Source: an uncultured Lachnospiraceae bacterium (GTDB lineage: Bacteria > Bacillota > Clostridia > Lachnospirales > Lachnospiraceae). From it: DNA of 41,775 bases. Below are positions 16,156 through 24,722 of this stretch, in pieces. The first letter of the stretch is position 1. Every line of letters begins with the position of its first letter. A model generated the notes under the pieces. It ran no database searches and was not told the origin of the DNA. It was given only the letters and a program-made list of their open reading frames with translations. The position numbers and the translations under genes are program-made. Location: positions 1 to 41,775 of the forward strand of contig CANQDW010000009.1 in the NCBI GenBank assembly GCA_947593975.1. The letters are read 5' to 3'.

Positions 16156-18216
16156 TTACTTTTTTTCCTTATACCCACACACATTTTCCATGCATACAAG
16201 CATATTACCTTTAACAAGAAGCATCTTCCCGCATTTAGGGCAAAGTTTTCCTGACGGTTTATCCCAAGTCATAAATCCGCATTCCGGATTATTGATACAT
16301 CCGTAATATCTTCTTCCCTTCTGCGTCTTTTTAATAACTATATCTCCGCCGCATTCCGGACATATAATGCCCGTTTTTTCAAAGTAAGGTTTTGTATTGC
16401 GGCATTCCGGGAATCCCGGACATGCAAGGAATTTACCATGGGGTCCGTATTTTATCACCATATTTCGCCCGCAGTTTTCGCATACCGTATCCGTAACTTC
16501 ATCTTCTATCTTGATCTTTTCAAGCTTTTCCTCCGCATTTTCAACCGCTACTATAAGATCCGGATAGAAATTGCTCACTACCGTCTTCCAGTTTACCGTA
16601 CCTTCTTCAACGCAATCCAAAAGTCCTTCCAGATTAGCGGTAAAATTCACATCGACGATACTTGCAAACCCTTTCATCATTATTTCATTTACAATCTCGC
16701 CAAGTTCTGTCACATAGAGATTTTTCTTCTCCTTTGCGACGTACCTTCTTGTAATAATTGTCGTAATTGTAGGCGCATATGTGCTTGGTCTTCCAATCCC
16801 AAGCTCTTCAAGCGTCTTAACAAGCGAAGCTTCCGTAAAATGCGCCGGAGGCTGTGTAAAATGCTGGCTGCTTTCACATTCCTGCGGCACAAGCTTCATA
16901 CCCTTTTCAATCTTAGATGATATCACATCGGATATCTCTTTATCTTCTTCTGTCTGATATACGCTCATATATCCTGAAAATATTGTCTTTGACGCTGCAG
17001 CGGCAAATCGGCAGCCTCCGCCGTCAATTTTTATACTCTTGGTCTCATACTTCGCAGCTTCCATACGGCTTGCCACAAATCTCTTCCATATGAGCTGATA
17101 CAGCCTGAACTGATCCCTTGAGAGCTGTTCTTTTACCAAAACCGGGGTAATATCCACATAAGTAGGCCTTATCGCCTCATGCGCATCCTGTATTTTTCGT
17201 GAAGAAACGGATGTTTTAGCGTTCTTTATAACATATTCGCTGCCATAAGTTTCTTCTATAAACTGTCTGCAGAGGGCGTCTGCCTCATCCGATATCCTTA
17301 TAGAATCGGTACGCAGATAAGTAATAAGTCCTATCGTTCCATGACCCTTTACATGTACGCCTTCATATAACTGCTGAGCGATACGCATGGTCTTCTGTGT
17401 TGAAAAGTTCAGCACTTTCGCAGCTTCCTGCTGAAGCGTGCTGGTAGTAAACGGCACAGGTGATTTCTTGCTGCGCTCCGACACTTTTATATCGCTTACT
17501 ACAAATTCAGACGCTTTTACAGCCGCTATAATATCATCAGCCTTTTTCTTATTCTCTATCGTGAGCTTTTTATCGTCTGTTCCGTAAAAATGCGCGATAA
17601 GCGGCTTTTTTTCTCCGCTTATATTAAACGCTGTATCTATAGTCCAATACTCGGAAGGTATAAAAGAATTGATCTGTCTCTCCCTGTCGCATATGAGCCT
17701 GAGCGCCACGGACTGTACTCGTCCCGCGCTGAGACCGCTTTTAACTTTCGCCCACAAAAGCGGACTGATCTTATAACCGATCATCCTGTCAAGCATACGC
17801 CTTGCCTGCTGTGAATTCACCAGGTTCATATCTATATCCCTGGCTTCTTTTATTGATTTCTTAACGGCGTTTTTCGTAATCTCGTTAAATGTAATCCTTC
17901 TTGCTTTCTTTTCATCAAGTCCCAGGGCGCAAAGCAGATGCCAGGATATTGCTTCCCCTTCGCGGTCAGGGTCGGTTGCGAGATATACCCTGTCTGCCTT
18001 TTTTGAAGCTTTCCTGAGTTCTGACAGAAGTTCCCCTTTGCCGCGGATAGTAATATATTTGGGTTCAAAATCATTATCTACGTCAATCCCCAGGCTGCTT
18101 TTCGGGAAATTCCTTACATGACCATTCGATGCAAGCACTTCATAATTCTTTCCGAGAAATTTCTTGATTGTTTCCGCCTTAGCGGGGGACTCCACGATAA
18201 CAAGATTTTTAGCCAT
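16156..18216 (-). CDS. topA: DNA topoisomerase I (type IA)
   Basis: TopA relaxes negative supercoils by single-strand passage. The 686-residue protein starts MAKNLVIVESPAKAETIKKF, the Toprim motif, with the acidic motif TDPDREGEAI at 81-90. The active-site tyrosine is Y300 in GHGTIGLITYLRTDS. Three C-terminal four-cysteine zinc ribbons are visible (CENCG..CPGFPEC, CPECG..CINNPEC, CPKCG..CMENVC). The ATG at 18216 is chosen over the upstream frame because of its ribosome site (GGAGTGG) and the family N-terminus. It is downstream of dprA, whose stop overlaps the upstream extension by a few bases. Co-transcription with comM-dprA is likely. No clear terminator was found before codY. Confidence 0.97.
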   Translation of the reverse strand: MAKNLVIVESPAKAETIKKFLGKNYEVLASNGHVRNFPKSSLGIDVDNDFEPKYITIRGKGELLSELRKASKKADRVYLATDPDREGEAISWHLLCALGLDEKKARRITFNEITKNAVKKSIKEARDIDMNLVNSQQARRMLDRMIGYKISPLLWAKVKSGLSAGRVQSVALRLICDRERQINSFIPSEYWTIDTAFNISGEKKPLIAHFYGTDDKKLTIENKKKADDIIAAVKASEFVVSDIKVSERSKKSPVPFTTSTLQQEAAKVLNFSTQKTMRIAQQLYEGVHVKGHGTIGLITYLRTDSIRISDEADALCRQFIEETYGSEYVIKNAKTSVSSRKIQDAHEAIRPTYVDITPVLVKEQLSRDQFRLYQLIWKRFVASRMEAAKYETKSIKIDGGGCRFAAAASKTIFSGYMSVYQTEEDKEISDVISSKIEKGMKLVPQECESSQHFTQPPAHFTEASLVKTLEELGIGRPSTYAPTITTIITRRYVAKEKKNLYVTELGEIVNEIMMKGFASIVDVNFTANLEGLLDCVEEGTVNWKTVVSNFYPDLIVAVENAEEKLEKIKIEDEVTDTVCENCGRNMVIKYGPHGKFLACPGFPECRNTKPYFEKTGIICPECGGDIVIKKTQKGRRYYGCINNPECGFMTWDKPSGKLCPKCGKMLLVKGNMLVCMENVCGYKEKK

Positions 18217-18232
18217 CACAAACCACTCCGTT

Positions 18233-19327
18233 CTATACACCTTTTACATAATAATTATTTGCGGTCTTTTGTATAATATGTCTCATTTCAAGACTTAAAA
18301 TGATTCTCATGACTTGTTCAGCCGGCATACCGGTCTCTAAAACAATACTGTCAATATGTTTTGGTTCCAAACCTAATCTAGCATACACTATTTTTTCATC
18401 TGTGGCAAGAGTATATTTATTTTCTGTTTTATTTATACTTTTATTATTTTTATGCTCAATTTTTAGCGCATCGAGTATATCTTCGGCCGTTTCAAGCAGA
18501 AAAGCGCCGTTTTTTATGAGCATATTGCAGCTTTTGCTCTGCGCATCCGTAATCCTTCCCGGGACTGCATATATGTCTTTTCCCTGTTCCAGCGCGCAGT
18601 CCACAGTTATAAGCGAACCGCTTTTTTCCCCTGCTTCAACTACCGCCACAATATCGGAAAGCCCTGATACGATCCTGTTTCTCTCCGGAAAAAATCCCGG
18701 CCTTGGCATCGTTTTAGGTTCATATTCCGAAATAATGCTCCCGTTTCTTTCTATCATTGTATAAAGCTCTATATTGCTTTTCGGATAACAAATATCCGCG
18801 CCGCAGCCAAGAACCGCCTGCGTTATCCCGCCTGCCGCAAGGCAGCCTCTCTGAGCTTCCCCGTCTATCCCGTACGCCATCCCGCTTATAATCCGCACCC
18901 CGTGCGCCGCAAGCTCATATGCGATATCATAGGCAAGCCTCCTTCCATACTCGGAACATTTTCTTGAACCTACTATAGCTGCCGACGGACTCTCATTATC
19001 TATAGCCGCGCCTTTATAATACAGCACAAGCGGAGGATCCGGGATATTTTCAAGCCTTCTTGGATAACCTTTTCCTGAAAGATACACAATATTTATCCCC
19101 CGGTTTTTTATCATATTAACGGTTCTTCTGATATCATGCATATCTCTACACAATATATTATTTATCTGGACGTCGGTTAAAAAACCTGTATCCCTAAGCG
19201 CCTTTTTTGATGCGTTAAACAGTTCGTACGGATCTTCAAATACATAAAGCAGTTTCCGCGCCGTTTTTCTTCCCACTTGTTTTATACTTCCAAGCCAGTA
19301 CCAGTATTCTTCCTTTGTCAGTTCCAT
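18233..19327 (-). CDS. dprA: DNA-processing protein DprA
   Basis: DprA protects incoming single-stranded DNA and loads RecA during natural transformation. The 364-residue protein has an N-terminal HhH/SAM-like region (about 1-75) and the Rossmann-type DprA core (about 80-290). Core motifs include IVGSRKCSEYGRRLAYDIAY, IISGMAYGIDGEAQRG and GSLITVDCALEQGKDIYAVP. A small C-terminal winged-helix domain follows (about 305-364). The ATG at 19327 has AAAGGCGG upstream and overlaps the comM stop by ten bases; a GTG 24 bases earlier is less likely. It sits in the comM-dprA-topA order typical of Clostridia. It is often retained in species not known to be competent. Confidence 0.96.
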   Translation of the reverse strand: MELTKEEYWYWLGSIKQVGRKTARKLLYVFEDPYELFNASKKALRDTGFLTDVQINNILCRDMHDIRRTVNMIKNRGINIVYLSGKGYPRRLENIPDPPLVLYYKGAAIDNESPSAAIVGSRKCSEYGRRLAYDIAYELAAHGVRIISGMAYGIDGEAQRGCLAAGGITQAVLGCGADICYPKSNIELYTMIERNGSIISEYEPKTMPRPGFFPERNRIVSGLSDIVAVVEAGEKSGSLITVDCALEQGKDIYAVPGRITDAQSKSCNMLIKNGAFLLETAEDILDALKIEHKNNKSINKTENKYTLATDEKIVYARLGLEPKHIDSIVLETGMPAEQVMRIILSLEMRHIIQKTANNYYVKGV

Positions 19328-20886
19328 ATGATATTTCCGCCTTTCTGCCACAGCTTTCTTTCCGCGCTCCTGTAAAATACCGCCTCCTGTATATGGCTTA
19401 AGGATATGTTTTCTTTTTGCTCAAAATCTGCTATAGTCCGCGCCACTTTAAGTATTTTATAATAAGAACGCGCGCTAAGTTCCCATTCCTCGTATACATT
19501 CTTTAAAAATTCCCTTTCCTCATCGCCGATACCGCACCATTTTTTAATCTGACCGGCATTAAGCCCGGCGTTATTTTTAATATCCTCTCCTTTATATCTG
19601 CGTTTTTGCATCTTTTCCGCATCCGCAACCCTTTTTTGTATTATTTCCGAACTCTCTCCTTTATTTTCCGGATCTGCTTCGTTTCCGATATCCTCATACT
19701 CCACTGCCTCGGCTTCAATAATTATGTCTATCCGGTCTAAAAATGCGTGACTTATTTTTCCGAGATATTTTCGTATATTGTCAGGCGTGCACCTGCATTT
19801 TGAAATATTCGGATAATATCCGCACGGGCACGGATTCATTGCCGCTATAAGCATAAAGTCACACGGATACGTAACGCTTCTGTTCATTCTTGTATGGACT
19901 ATTTTTTTATTTTCAAGCGGTTCCCTAAGGAGTTCTAAAACGCCCCTGTTAAATTCAGTAAGTTCATCAAGGAAAAGCACTCCCCTGTGAGCGCGCGTTA
20001 TTTCACCGGGCTTTGGTATGTGCCCTCCGCCTATAAGCCCGGTTTTTGATATCGAATAATGCGGCGTCCTTACCGGCCTTTCATATATATAATCGTTTAA
20101 TTTATCGTATTCACCGCATATGCTTGATATTACAGACGTTTCAATGCTTTCCTCCTTTGTCATGGGCGGCATGATACCCGGTATCCTTTCCGCGATCATT
20201 GTCTTTCCGACCCCGGGCGGTCCTATTATCAGCATATTATGACGTCCGCTTACCGCGATCTGCGCGGCGCGCTTTAACAGTCCCTGACCGTATATATCGG
20301 AAAAATCCTTATCACCGCACCCGCTTTTTTTGCCCGCCTGCCAAAGTACGGGTTCCGCAGTATACTTCCCGTAATCGTCTGACATAACTATTTTTACCAC
20401 ATCTGCGAGCAAATCCACGCCTATAACGCCTCTCTCATCCGCCAAAGAGGCTTCCTTAACATTATCTTTTGGCACAATACAATATTCAAACCCCTGTTTT
20501 TTTGCCTCCTTTACCATAGCAAGCACTCCCGGCACCCTGTTTATATGTCCGTCAAGGCTTAACTCCCCTATGAATATGATTTTTTCAAACATATTTCCTT
20601 TTATATACCCGAACGATGCCATAAGCGCCATTGCGACAGATATATCAAACGCCGTCCCTTCCTTACGTATATCGGCAGGAGACAGATTGACCGTTATCCT
20701 CTTTGCCGGAAAGCGGTATCCGGTATTCTTGATCGCGCTCCGCACTCTTTCAGCCGCTTCTTTTACCTCCGACCCGAGATATCCGACCATATGAAAAGCC
20801 GGCAGTCCGTCGGTAACGTCAGCCTCTGCTTTAATGATCTGTGCCGACAGTCCGTTAACGGCAGCACAAAAAGACCTGTAAAACAT
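19318..20886 (-). CDS. comM: YifB/ComM family Mg-chelatase-like AAA+ ATPase
   Basis: ComM is a hexameric helicase that promotes branch migration during integration of transformed DNA. The 522-residue protein has an N-terminal Lon-like domain (about 1-170, with LSPADIRKEGTAFDI). The AAA+ module carries Walker A GPPGVGKT (222-229), a sensor region with GVLFLDELTEF and AMNPCPCGYYPN, and a C-terminal Mg-chelatase subdomain ending near WQKGGNIIWN. The ATG at 20886 (MFYRSF) with GGAGG five bases upstream is preferred over the TTG at 20898. It is the first gene of the comM-dprA-topA transcript, driven by the promoter at 20974-21002. Confidence 0.96.
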   Translation of the reverse strand: MFYRSFCAAVNGLSAQIIKAEADVTDGLPAFHMVGYLGSEVKEAAERVRSAIKNTGYRFPAKRITVNLSPADIRKEGTAFDISVAMALMASFGYIKGNMFEKIIFIGELSLDGHINRVPGVLAMVKEAKKQGFEYCIVPKDNVKEASLADERGVIGVDLLADVVKIVMSDDYGKYTAEPVLWQAGKKSGCGDKDFSDIYGQGLLKRAAQIAVSGRHNMLIIGPPGVGKTMIAERIPGIMPPMTKEESIETSVISSICGEYDKLNDYIYERPVRTPHYSISKTGLIGGGHIPKPGEITRAHRGVLFLDELTEFNRGVLELLREPLENKKIVHTRMNRSVTYPCDFMLIAAMNPCPCGYYPNISKCRCTPDNIRKYLGKISHAFLDRIDIIIEAEAVEYEDIGNEADPENKGESSEIIQKRVADAEKMQKRRYKGEDIKNNAGLNAGQIKKWCGIGDEEREFLKNVYEEWELSARSYYKILKVARTIADFEQKENISLSHIQEAVFYRSAERKLWQKGGNIIWN

Positions 20887-20965
20887 ATACCCCTCCAAAC
20901 TTTAAAATATACATTAAATCAGAAATAATAACACAAAATAAAAGATATATCAGATTATCAGAGCG

Positions 20966-21011
20966 TGTAATACAGTATAGCACGCATATTACAAAAAGTC
21001 AATATGTAATA
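20966..21011. repeat. Three TGTAATA half-sites around the comM promoter
   Basis: TGTAATA occurs at 20966-20972 and 21005-21011 in one orientation, and its inverse TATTACA at 20987-20993. The first and second copies flank the -10 box of the comM-dprA-topA promoter and the third lies next to the -35 box. This arrangement could bind a dimeric regulator; no known motif was recognised. Confidence 0.4.
20974..21002 (-). promoter_or_regulatory. Sigma-A promoter of comM-dprA-topA
   Basis: On the minus strand TTGACT (20997-21002), 17 bases and TATACT (20974-20979) make a good promoter. It sits just beyond the nrdR terminator and leaves a leader of about 80 bases before comM. It separates comM-dprA-topA from sigG-ymxH-nrdR. 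Confidence 0.75.
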
Positions 21012-21013
21012 TT

Positions 21014-21040
21014 AAAAAAAAGAGGATTTCTCCTCTTTTT
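21014..21040 (-). terminator. Intrinsic terminator overlapping the nrdR stop
   Basis: AAAAAGAGGA and TCCTCTTTTT form a 10-bp stem with a four-base loop, followed on the minus strand by a run of T. The 5' arm overlaps the nrdR TAA codon (21039-21041). It ends the sigG-ymxH-nrdR transcript. Confidence 0.85.
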
Positions 21041-21491
21041 ATGTATCGAGTATTTTTTTGATCTCATCCATGAAGGTGCTTACGTCTTTAAATTCCCTGT
21101 ACACCGAAGCAAATCGTACGTATGCCACGGCGTCCAGTTCTTTTAATTTTTCCATTACGATCTCGCCTATCGTATTGCTCGGGATTTCTTTATATTCCAG
21201 ATTGAAAATCGTATTTTCAATAATGTCCACGGTTTCATTGAGCTTGTCTACCGGAATTGGACGCTTATGGCAGGACTTAAATACTCCCTTTTCGATTTTG
21301 GAACGGTCGTAAGGTTCCCTCGTCATATCTTTTTTTACTACAACAAGCGGTATTGTTTCAACTTTTTCATATGTTGTAAACCTTCTCTGACATTTGTCGC
21401 ACTGGCGTCTGCGCCTTATTGAATTGTTATCTTCCGCAGGTCTTGAATCAATTACTCTTGTGTTCTCTTCGCCACAAAAAGGGCACTTCAT
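21039..21491 (-). CDS. nrdR: Transcriptional repressor NrdR
   Basis: NrdR represses ribonucleotide reductase genes in response to ATP/dATP. The 150-residue protein has the N-terminal zinc ribbon MKCPFCGEENTRVIDSRP with the second CxxC pair (RRRQCDKCQRRFTT), then an ATP-cone domain (about 47-140, with VVKKDMTREPYDRSKIEKGV and VAYVRFASVYREFKD). The length is standard. The ATG at 21491 follows a perfect GAGGAGGT site; the frame extends ten codons upstream without a ribosome site. It is 14 bases downstream of the ymxH-like gene, and its own stop lies in a terminator hairpin. No NrdR boxes were seen inside this window, as expected if its targets are elsewhere. Confidence 0.98.
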   Translation of the reverse strand: MKCPFCGEENTRVIDSRPAEDNNSIRRRRQCDKCQRRFTTYEKVETIPLVVVKKDMTREPYDRSKIEKGVFKSCHKRPIPVDKLNETVDIIENTIFNLEYKEIPSNTIGEIVMEKLKELDAVAYVRFASVYREFKDVSTFMDEIKKILDT

Positions 21492-21505
21492 AATATACCT
21501 CCTCT

Positions 21506-21769
21506 TTACAACCATTTGCATTTGCTCAGGTACTTTGAAATATCTGCCTCTATCAGCACAACATCCGCGCCTATCTGTTTAACACATTCTGCCGGGATAA
21601 CGTACTCTTCTTCACGTCCGAACATTCCGAACACCTTGCATGGTCCGGGTATTATCACATGTGTTATACAGCCGTCGCATAATTCAAATTCTATATCGGT
21701 AATACACCCTATACGCTGTCCGTCGCATATATTGATGACTTCTTTCTTTTTCAGGTCACACAGGCGCAT
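21506..21769 (-). CDS. YlmC/YmxH family PRC-barrel sporulation protein
   Basis: This is an 87-residue single-domain protein of the PRC-barrel type (MRLCDLKKKEVINICDGQRI, then DIEFELCDGCITHVIIPGP and EEEYVIPAECVKQIGADVVL). Members of the YlmC/YmxH family are encoded near sporulation genes in Firmicutes and are sporulation-associated, with no defined biochemical role. Placement directly after sigG and before nrdR is common in Clostridia, so it may be transcribed with sigG. It starts 52 bases after the sigG stop. Four cysteines in 87 residues is noteworthy but typical of the clostridial versions. Confidence 0.88.
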   Translation of the reverse strand: MRLCDLKKKEVINICDGQRIGCITDIEFELCDGCITHVIIPGPCKVFGMFGREEEYVIPAECVKQIGADVVLIEADISKYLSKCKWL

Positions 21770-21821
21770 ATATTTTTTCCTGTCACATCATTTGTATTAT
21801 TATATGCGGGTTTCGGCTTAA

Positions 21822-22604
21822 TTATCTTTGTCCGAGATAATCTTTCATATTTTTAAGCGCCGTCTTTTCAAGCCTTGAGACCTGCGCCTGTGAAATATTG
21901 ATCTCGTCCGCCACTTCCATCTGCGTTTTTCCGTCGAAATACCTAAGCCTTATTATCGACTTTTCCCTGTCATTAAGATGTTCCAAGGCTTCTTTTACCG
22001 ATATTTCCTCAATCCAGTTATCTTCTTTATTCTTTTTATCGCTGATCTGGTCCATTATATAAAGCGTGTCCCCTCCTTCGGAATACACGGGTTCATATAA
22101 TGATACCGGACTTTGTATCGCATCTAACGCATATATCACTTCTTCGGGAGTCATTTGGATCTCCCCTGCGATTTCATCAACCGTGGGTTCGCGGTCCATT
22201 TTCTTTCTGAGATTTTCTTTCGCATATACCGCTTTATATGCCGTATCCCTTATTGAACGGCTCACCCGTATTGAATTATTGTCCCTGAGATATCTTCGTA
22301 TCTCGCCTATGATCATCGGCACGGCATAAGTCGAAAATTTTACCTGCTGCGTAATATCAAAATGGTCAATCGCCTTCATAAGCCCTATGCAGCCTATCTG
22401 AAACAGATCGTCAATATCTTCCGCGCTGTTTGAAAAACGCTGTATAATACTCAGAACCAGCCTGAGATTGCCCTTTATATACTGCTCTCTTGCGCTTTTG
22501 TCTCCTTCAAGTATCCTGTCAAAAAGGGCTTCCTTTTCATCATTTTTCAGAAGCGGCAATTTGGAAGTATTGACTCCGCATATCTCAACCTTATACTGTG
22601 CCAT
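21822..22604 (-). CDS. sigG: RNA polymerase sporulation sigma factor SigG
   Basis: Sigma G drives late forespore gene expression. The 260-residue protein opens with MAQYKVEICGVNTSKLPLLK, the family N-terminus. Region 2 has NLRLVLSIIQRFSNSAEDID, DLFQIGCIGLMKAID and FSTYAVPMIIGEIRRYLRDN. Region 4 ends with QMEVADEINISQAQVSRLEK. The ATG at 22604 follows AGGAGG seven bases upstream; the frame extends 15 codons further but would skip this site. It implies a spore-forming lineage, or one that kept the gene. It is followed by the ymxH-like gene and nrdR. No convincing sigma F/G-type promoter could be assigned by eye upstream. Confidence 0.96.
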   Translation of the reverse strand: MAQYKVEICGVNTSKLPLLKNDEKEALFDRILEGDKSAREQYIKGNLRLVLSIIQRFSNSAEDIDDLFQIGCIGLMKAIDHFDITQQVKFSTYAVPMIIGEIRRYLRDNNSIRVSRSIRDTAYKAVYAKENLRKKMDREPTVDEIAGEIQMTPEEVIYALDAIQSPVSLYEPVYSEGGDTLYIMDQISDKKNKEDNWIEEISVKEALEHLNDREKSIIRLRYFDGKTQMEVADEINISQAQVSRLEKTALKNMKDYLGQR

Positions 22605-22674
22605 TAATGTACATCCTCCTAATGTTTTTACATTAAAAAGAATGTACAATTTGATTCATATTTATACGGTCATA

Positions 22675-24699
22675 TCAATAAATCGTTCTGCCGTATTCGT
22701 CATTTATTCCCGACATCCTGTAATAATATGTATTCACCCTGTCGCGCCATTCAATAGCATTGTATAATTGTCTCTCAAATCTTTCATTAACCCTGTCAAA
22801 TACTTTTTTATCGACTTTTTCCGCAAGCGACTGCCATTTGGAAATCATATCTTTTACTTCTTCTACTCCTTCAAAATGAGTATCGTATATATGCTGTATA
22901 AGGGTTTTGCCATTTGAAAGCACATAATCATATTTTGTATAATGGAAAAACAGCCTTAACTCATCCGGAGTGGACGAAACATCCTCATACATGCTTTTAA
23001 GCGGCTCATTATACTGAGCGGTAAAACCGGTTCCGTTAAGGACCGTCCTGTCCTGTCCCATGCCATTTCTGTCCGAACGGTGATAGGTACCCCACACATC
23101 ATATTCAAAACCGTCGACATTTGGGCCGTAATGGTCGCTTGGATTTATCATCCAGCCTATCCCAAGGGGCGAGGTATACTTTTCATATGTATGCCAGGAA
23201 TCTTTTATTATATCATATACTTTATTATATACTTCCTCATCGTTTCCAAACGTAGCCCTTGCCCATTCGATGCCTATCTGTTCCGATGATAACTCAGGAT
23301 CCCAGCACAGCCTTGCAAATCCATACAGATTGGCGGCGGCAAAATCATGCCCGGTCCAGTTTGCATCATTTCCGGTATTGGTAACGCCTGCGATCCCGCA
23401 TATCCTGTTGCCGTATTCCCTTCCCGAAACAATACGCTTTACTGTAGCGTTATCGGATGCGTATGTATTAAAATCAAGTATCTCTTTCCACATCGGCACA
23501 AGATAGCATACGTCTATCTGCTGTCCCGTATACTCCTGCGCGATCTGGAGTTCCAGAAATACATTGGTCTTTTTAAGTGCCCCAAACAGCGGGGAAACAG
23601 GTTCCCTTACCTGAAAATCCATAGGGCCGTTCTTGATCTGAAGTACTACATTATCATCAAACTCCCCATCCAGCCTATAAAAATTATCGTAACAGGCTTT
23701 TGCCCTGTCGGTCTTTTTGTCGCGCCAGTTCTGCCTGCAGTTATATACAAAACATCTCCATACAACTATGCCGCCATATTTTCCTATAGACCTTGCAAGC
23801 ATATTTGCGCCTTCTGCATGGCTCCTTTTGTATGTATGCGGTCCCGGCCTTCCCTCGGAATCTGCTTTTACCAGATATCCTCCAAAATCCGGGATCACTT
23901 CATATAAATGTTTGGCAGTATCATTCCACCATTTAATGACAAGAGGATCTTTCGGATCGCATGTGTCAGTTTCCCCAAGTTCCATAGGAGCGGCAAAATT
24001 GACGCTTAGATACAGCTTTATCCCGTATGAAGCAAATATATCGTTTATCTGCTTTACCTTATCAAGGAACGTATCGGTTATAAGCCTTGTTTCAACGGAA
24101 TGTACGTTCACATTATTGATCGTAACCGCATTGATGCCAATCGATGCAATAAGCCTGGCGTAAGCTTTAGTCCTGTCATTAATTATGATCTCATCATCTT
24201 CATAGAAAAATGAATTGCCCGAATATCCCCTTTCAATGTCGCCCTTCATATTGTCCCAGTGGTTAAGCATCCTTATAGGGGTATACGGATTCTCAAATAC
24301 TTTTAAGCCGTCGGCCGTTTCATTAAACCTAAACATCCTTATAAGCCTGAATACGCCGTACAGTATTCCGCGTTCGCTTCCCGACGATACTACTATAAGG
24401 TCCGATCCTTCTTTATAATATATGGCATATCCTTCATCGTCCGGTACAAACGAACCTGTATATTCCTTATCCGCATCATCAAATATCTTAAGACATATTC
24501 CTGCAGACATTTCTGCAGGAATATCTTTTTTATCGATCTGAATGTCAAATATATCGCGCATTGCGGTAATTATTTCCTTAACGGCGTTGTCTGCGCATCT
24601 TCCGCCCGTCAGGCAAAATATGCCTGAAAGCTTCTTTATGTATTCGGGTACAACATCCGCATGCGAATAATTAAGCCAGCAATTTTCATATCCCTTCAT
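22675..24699 (-). CDS. aguA: Cytoplasmic GH67 alpha-glucuronidase
   Basis: The enzyme removes the (4-O-methyl)glucuronic acid from the non-reducing end of aldouronic acids from glucuronoxylan. The 674-residue protein has no signal peptide, so it acts on imported oligosaccharides. The three GH67 domains are recognisable: an N-terminal alpha/beta domain (about 1-140), a TIM barrel (about 141-470) and a helical C-terminus. Likely acid E282 (KADSEGRPGPHTYKRSHAEG) and the inverting pair D361 (KNGPMDFQVREP) and E389 (LELQIAQEY) keep the 79 and 28 residue spacing that I recall for the Geobacillus enzyme. The ATG has a perfect AAGGAGGT site. It is the last gene of the GH10-GH3-GH67 set, 23 bases after GH3. 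Confidence 0.96.
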   Translation of the reverse strand: MKGYENCWLNYSHADVVPEYIKKLSGIFCLTGGRCADNAVKEIITAMRDIFDIQIDKKDIPAEMSAGICLKIFDDADKEYTGSFVPDDEGYAIYYKEGSDLIVVSSGSERGILYGVFRLIRMFRFNETADGLKVFENPYTPIRMLNHWDNMKGDIERGYSGNSFFYEDDEIIINDRTKAYARLIASIGINAVTINNVNVHSVETRLITDTFLDKVKQINDIFASYGIKLYLSVNFAAPMELGETDTCDPKDPLVIKWWNDTAKHLYEVIPDFGGYLVKADSEGRPGPHTYKRSHAEGANMLARSIGKYGGIVVWRCFVYNCRQNWRDKKTDRAKACYDNFYRLDGEFDDNVVLQIKNGPMDFQVREPVSPLFGALKKTNVFLELQIAQEYTGQQIDVCYLVPMWKEILDFNTYASDNATVKRIVSGREYGNRICGIAGVTNTGNDANWTGHDFAAANLYGFARLCWDPELSSEQIGIEWARATFGNDEEVYNKVYDIIKDSWHTYEKYTSPLGIGWMINPSDHYGPNVDGFEYDVWGTYHRSDRNGMGQDRTVLNGTGFTAQYNEPLKSMYEDVSSTPDELRLFFHYTKYDYVLSNGKTLIQHIYDTHFEGVEEVKDMISKWQSLAEKVDKKVFDRVNERFERQLYNAIEWRDRVNTYYYRMSGINDEYGRTIY

Positions 24700-24722
24700 A
24701 TACCAACGTACCTCCTTAAGGG

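Noticed and set aside
22605-22674. Sigma F/G-type promoter upstream of sigG
   Set aside because: Sequences such as GTATA and TGAATC are present, but no correctly spaced -10 match could be assigned, so it was not listed.
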